This document shows positions 6,801 to 7,506 of a stretch of 7,506 nucleotides of DNA, piece by piece. The stretch covers positions 1-7,506 of the forward strand of contig JBEKCP010000295.1 in assembly GCA_050014815.1 (NCBI GenBank), given 5' to 3'. The first letter of the stretch is position 1. Every line of letters begins with the position of its first letter. The translations under genes and the position numbers were made by a program. The notes under the pieces were generated by a model, which made no database searches, had not been told where the DNA came from, and saw only the letters and a list, made by a program, of their open reading frames with translations. The stretch is from JBEKCP01 sp050014815. Its GTDB lineage: Bacteria; Planctomycetota; Planctomycetia; Pirellulales; Thermoguttaceae.

Positions 6801-7506
6801 TGAGGGCCTGACCGGAAGCGTCGGGTCCGACGGCAGCGTCCTGGGGGCCCTCGACGCTGTGCTGATCGGGGCGGCCGACGCCCTCGCCCCGACGACCGCC
6901 TTGACCGCCGCCACCCCCGTGCTCAACAAAACCGACGCGACTGACATTATCTATGTCAGTTCGTCCGCCGGCTTCCCGGTGACGGCGCCGTTTGCTCCGT
7001 TTACCATTACGGTGGGCACGGAGCAGATGACGGTGACGCAGGTCTCCGGCACCGCGTGGACCGTCACGAGGGCCGTCAACGGGAGCACCGAGGCGGTCCA
7101 CCACCTCGGCGACACGGTGACCGGCCCGCTCGGCCAGACGACCACCCTGCTGCTGCCGGTGGGGGCAACCACGATCGACGTGGCCTCCAACGCCGGGTTC
7201 CCCGCCGCTAACTTTCCGGTGCTGATCGACGGCGAGACGCTGACGGTCTCCAGCACGGCGGGCAACGTGTGGACGTTGTCGATCCCCACGACGTTGACGC
7301 ACGCGCTGAACGCCTCGGTTACCGACCGCCAGTTGAACGCCGCCGGCCAGGACAAGTTGGGCCGCATCCAGGCGATCCTGGACAACGTGGCCGGCCTGCT
7401 CAACGGCTCAGCCGACGGCATCCTCTTCTCGCAGTTCGACACCAATCCGACCGTCGGGGTCTTGGGCCCCTCCCAAGTCCTCCTCAGCGACAGCGTCGCC
7501 AACAAC
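3895..7506 (+). CDS. giant LEPR-XLL-type extracellular repeat protein, 3' end outside window
   Basis: One frame stays open for 1204 codons to the right edge. Residues 1-48 are Arg-rich and end FDPLEQRVLLS (38-48), a variant of the LEPR-XLL signature found near the N-terminus of large planctomycete surface or secreted proteins; no classical hydrophobic signal peptide is visible. Six degenerate repeats of the form VAxDxxGxFxVxW start near 81, 498, 592, 648, 714 and 903, several followed by a second strand such as DIFAQYY (111-117) or DIFARRF (526-532); these resemble beta-propeller blades. A 375-residue insertion separates repeats 1 and 2, and about 140 residues separate 5 and 6; each insertion holds a strand-helix-strand module (about 178-250 and 772-842). 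Two related modules follow in tandem (about 1007-1077 and 1083-1144), with GFPVTAPFAPFTITVGTEQM in the first. Only one Cys (555) occurs. No enzyme motif is seen; adhesion or a cell-surface role is inferred. It has its own promoter and Shine-Dalgarno. Confidence 0.88.
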   Translation, partial: MSFRRPWIAGIASRVERFRKGASRRRRRVEIKPRRLAFDPLEQRVLLSLTALNTTDLLASQPIPASQLAAINSNSTTNAAHSIATDNKGDYAVVWSADNYSNVNGNFLGQDIFAQYYTNDVQQITLPAISTLPLQAGGSGLHTISLVYGGDANGHVVQKLSITATTQPFTLFQSDIAGHFTLSLKVGSTTYVSHSIAYTEDNLALTNEQNMVANALAIQNGLQNAGGPFAGVTVAAVDARDFNITFGAAYNTAFLSGYLTGASVLPVLNQSSATWTSGFLPAVEATMVTQPNIMPDIPVSAANPYDTAAAIQNWFNFYGTTAVATAPTMIENPAGGGVGLVTVSSAVNGFPGPEPYSAPVILPVGSVLAGQITLSDGTVEQLVELPSGAVVPLVSPGNITGTTLSVVPDFDPNPSDTAAAQLQYSLTHFNIEFTGDNGTQIQAPLQLTSDTGAPVLLSSVPDVATILKQSSGQFMVNQPQTSPFAPPGSVTEDNENPAVAMDPNGNFIIAWQSMVPTSVTPGSGFDIFARRFSPTTYAASHAAPIWNASGVMVPCVLPVLAPTDPNLYVPYPANDPYTFRVNNFTTNNQTHPDVAVDPNGDFTFVWQGEGQEISYFNGIGARQFYRTGHPVGGDVAVNAELTNYDFQPYVAMDNRGDFGVSWTDTWDPNYLPPLPLPGGTFTATLKAAIYDANGNILASQTQIVVPQGAAGGDSTIAFDANNEFTITWDELSDRDNIGGTSEGVYGAEWQLTPATQTFLYDNTDPGETENTTVTFAVGTLHVTINTSANATTATPITTTAAAALITSALTQLGHPGATVVVTYDGAGGGDVTVTFASTDHNTTPFTVSDDATFTNGGPPVHLIDPVTITPSSVQIIRDKFRVNSGDLVNWQSPTQWPGDQLLAQVAVDADGDMTVAYEGYGPAVVENTQIAVQYYTAAIEDPANADIAAYLDDYLPSAIIGHPIPELGYEGLTGSVGSDGSVLGALDAVLIGAADALAPTTALTAATPVLNKTDATDIIYVSSSAGFPVTAPFAPFTITVGTEQMTVTQVSGTAWTVTRAVNGSTEAVHHLGDTVTGPLGQTTTLLLPVGATTIDVASNAGFPAANFPVLIDGETLTVSSTAGNVWTLSIPTTLTHALNASVTDRQLNAAGQDKLGRIQAILDNVAGLLNGSADGILFSQFDTNPTVGVLGPSQVLLSDSVANN

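Noticed and set aside
5529..6803. Plus-strand open frame of 424 codons
   Set aside because: Overlaps the giant gene in another frame; the product is Arg-rich and low-complexity with no recognisable domain.
4912..7302. Minus-strand open frame of 796 codons inside the giant gene
   Set aside because: It is antisense to a continuous 1204-codon frame with recognisable repeats and its own promoter. The translation is dominated by Arg, Gly, Val, His and Asp without domains, as expected for the mirror frame of GC-rich codons.

Overview
The window looks like a piece of a high-GC Planctomycetota chromosome, probably class Planctomycetia; the order cannot be fixed from sequence alone. The evidence is a giant extracellular-type protein with the planctomycete LEPR-XLL N-terminal signature (here LEQRVLLS), a stand-alone UVR-type protein that I associate with planctomycetes, a sugar-phosphate-isomerase-like TIM barrel with the motif VQLGDAR, and dispersed palindromic and CTATAGG-type repeats in the gaps. 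There are five genes, two of them cut by the window edges. I see no tRNA, rRNA, CRISPR array, transposase or integrase.

Left part, minus strand (1-2029): three genes read leftward. In transcription order they are a TIM-barrel sugar phosphate isomerase/epimerase-like protein (1226-2029), the ribosome-rescue hydrolase ArfB (685-1104), and a 5' portion of a UvrB/UvrC-motif-like protein (1-618). The gap between isomerase and arfB holds a 72-bp nested palindrome.

Middle, plus strand (2096-3301): a six-helix LptF/LptG (YjgP/YjgQ) family permease is transcribed divergently from the isomerase across only 66 bp. A second copy of the nested palindrome follows its stop codon.

Gene-free gap (3302-3894): this 593-bp stretch holds the palindrome, a five-unit 9-bp tandem repeat with its own inverted repeat, a relatively AT-rich segment, a near-consensus sigma70-type promoter, a leader hairpin and a good Shine-Dalgarno site.

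Right part, plus strand (3895-7506, open at the edge): at least 1204 codons of one surface or secreted repeat protein. It carries six degenerate propeller-like repeats interrupted by large insertions, then two tandem copies of a beta-rich module. The genes do not form one obvious pathway: ribosome rescue, possible envelope lipid transport, sugar metabolism and a surface protein sit side by side. The most distinctive signals are the paired palindromes placed 21 and 25 nt after stop codons, the 9-bp repeat array, the possible leaderless start of the isomerase and the architecture of the giant protein.
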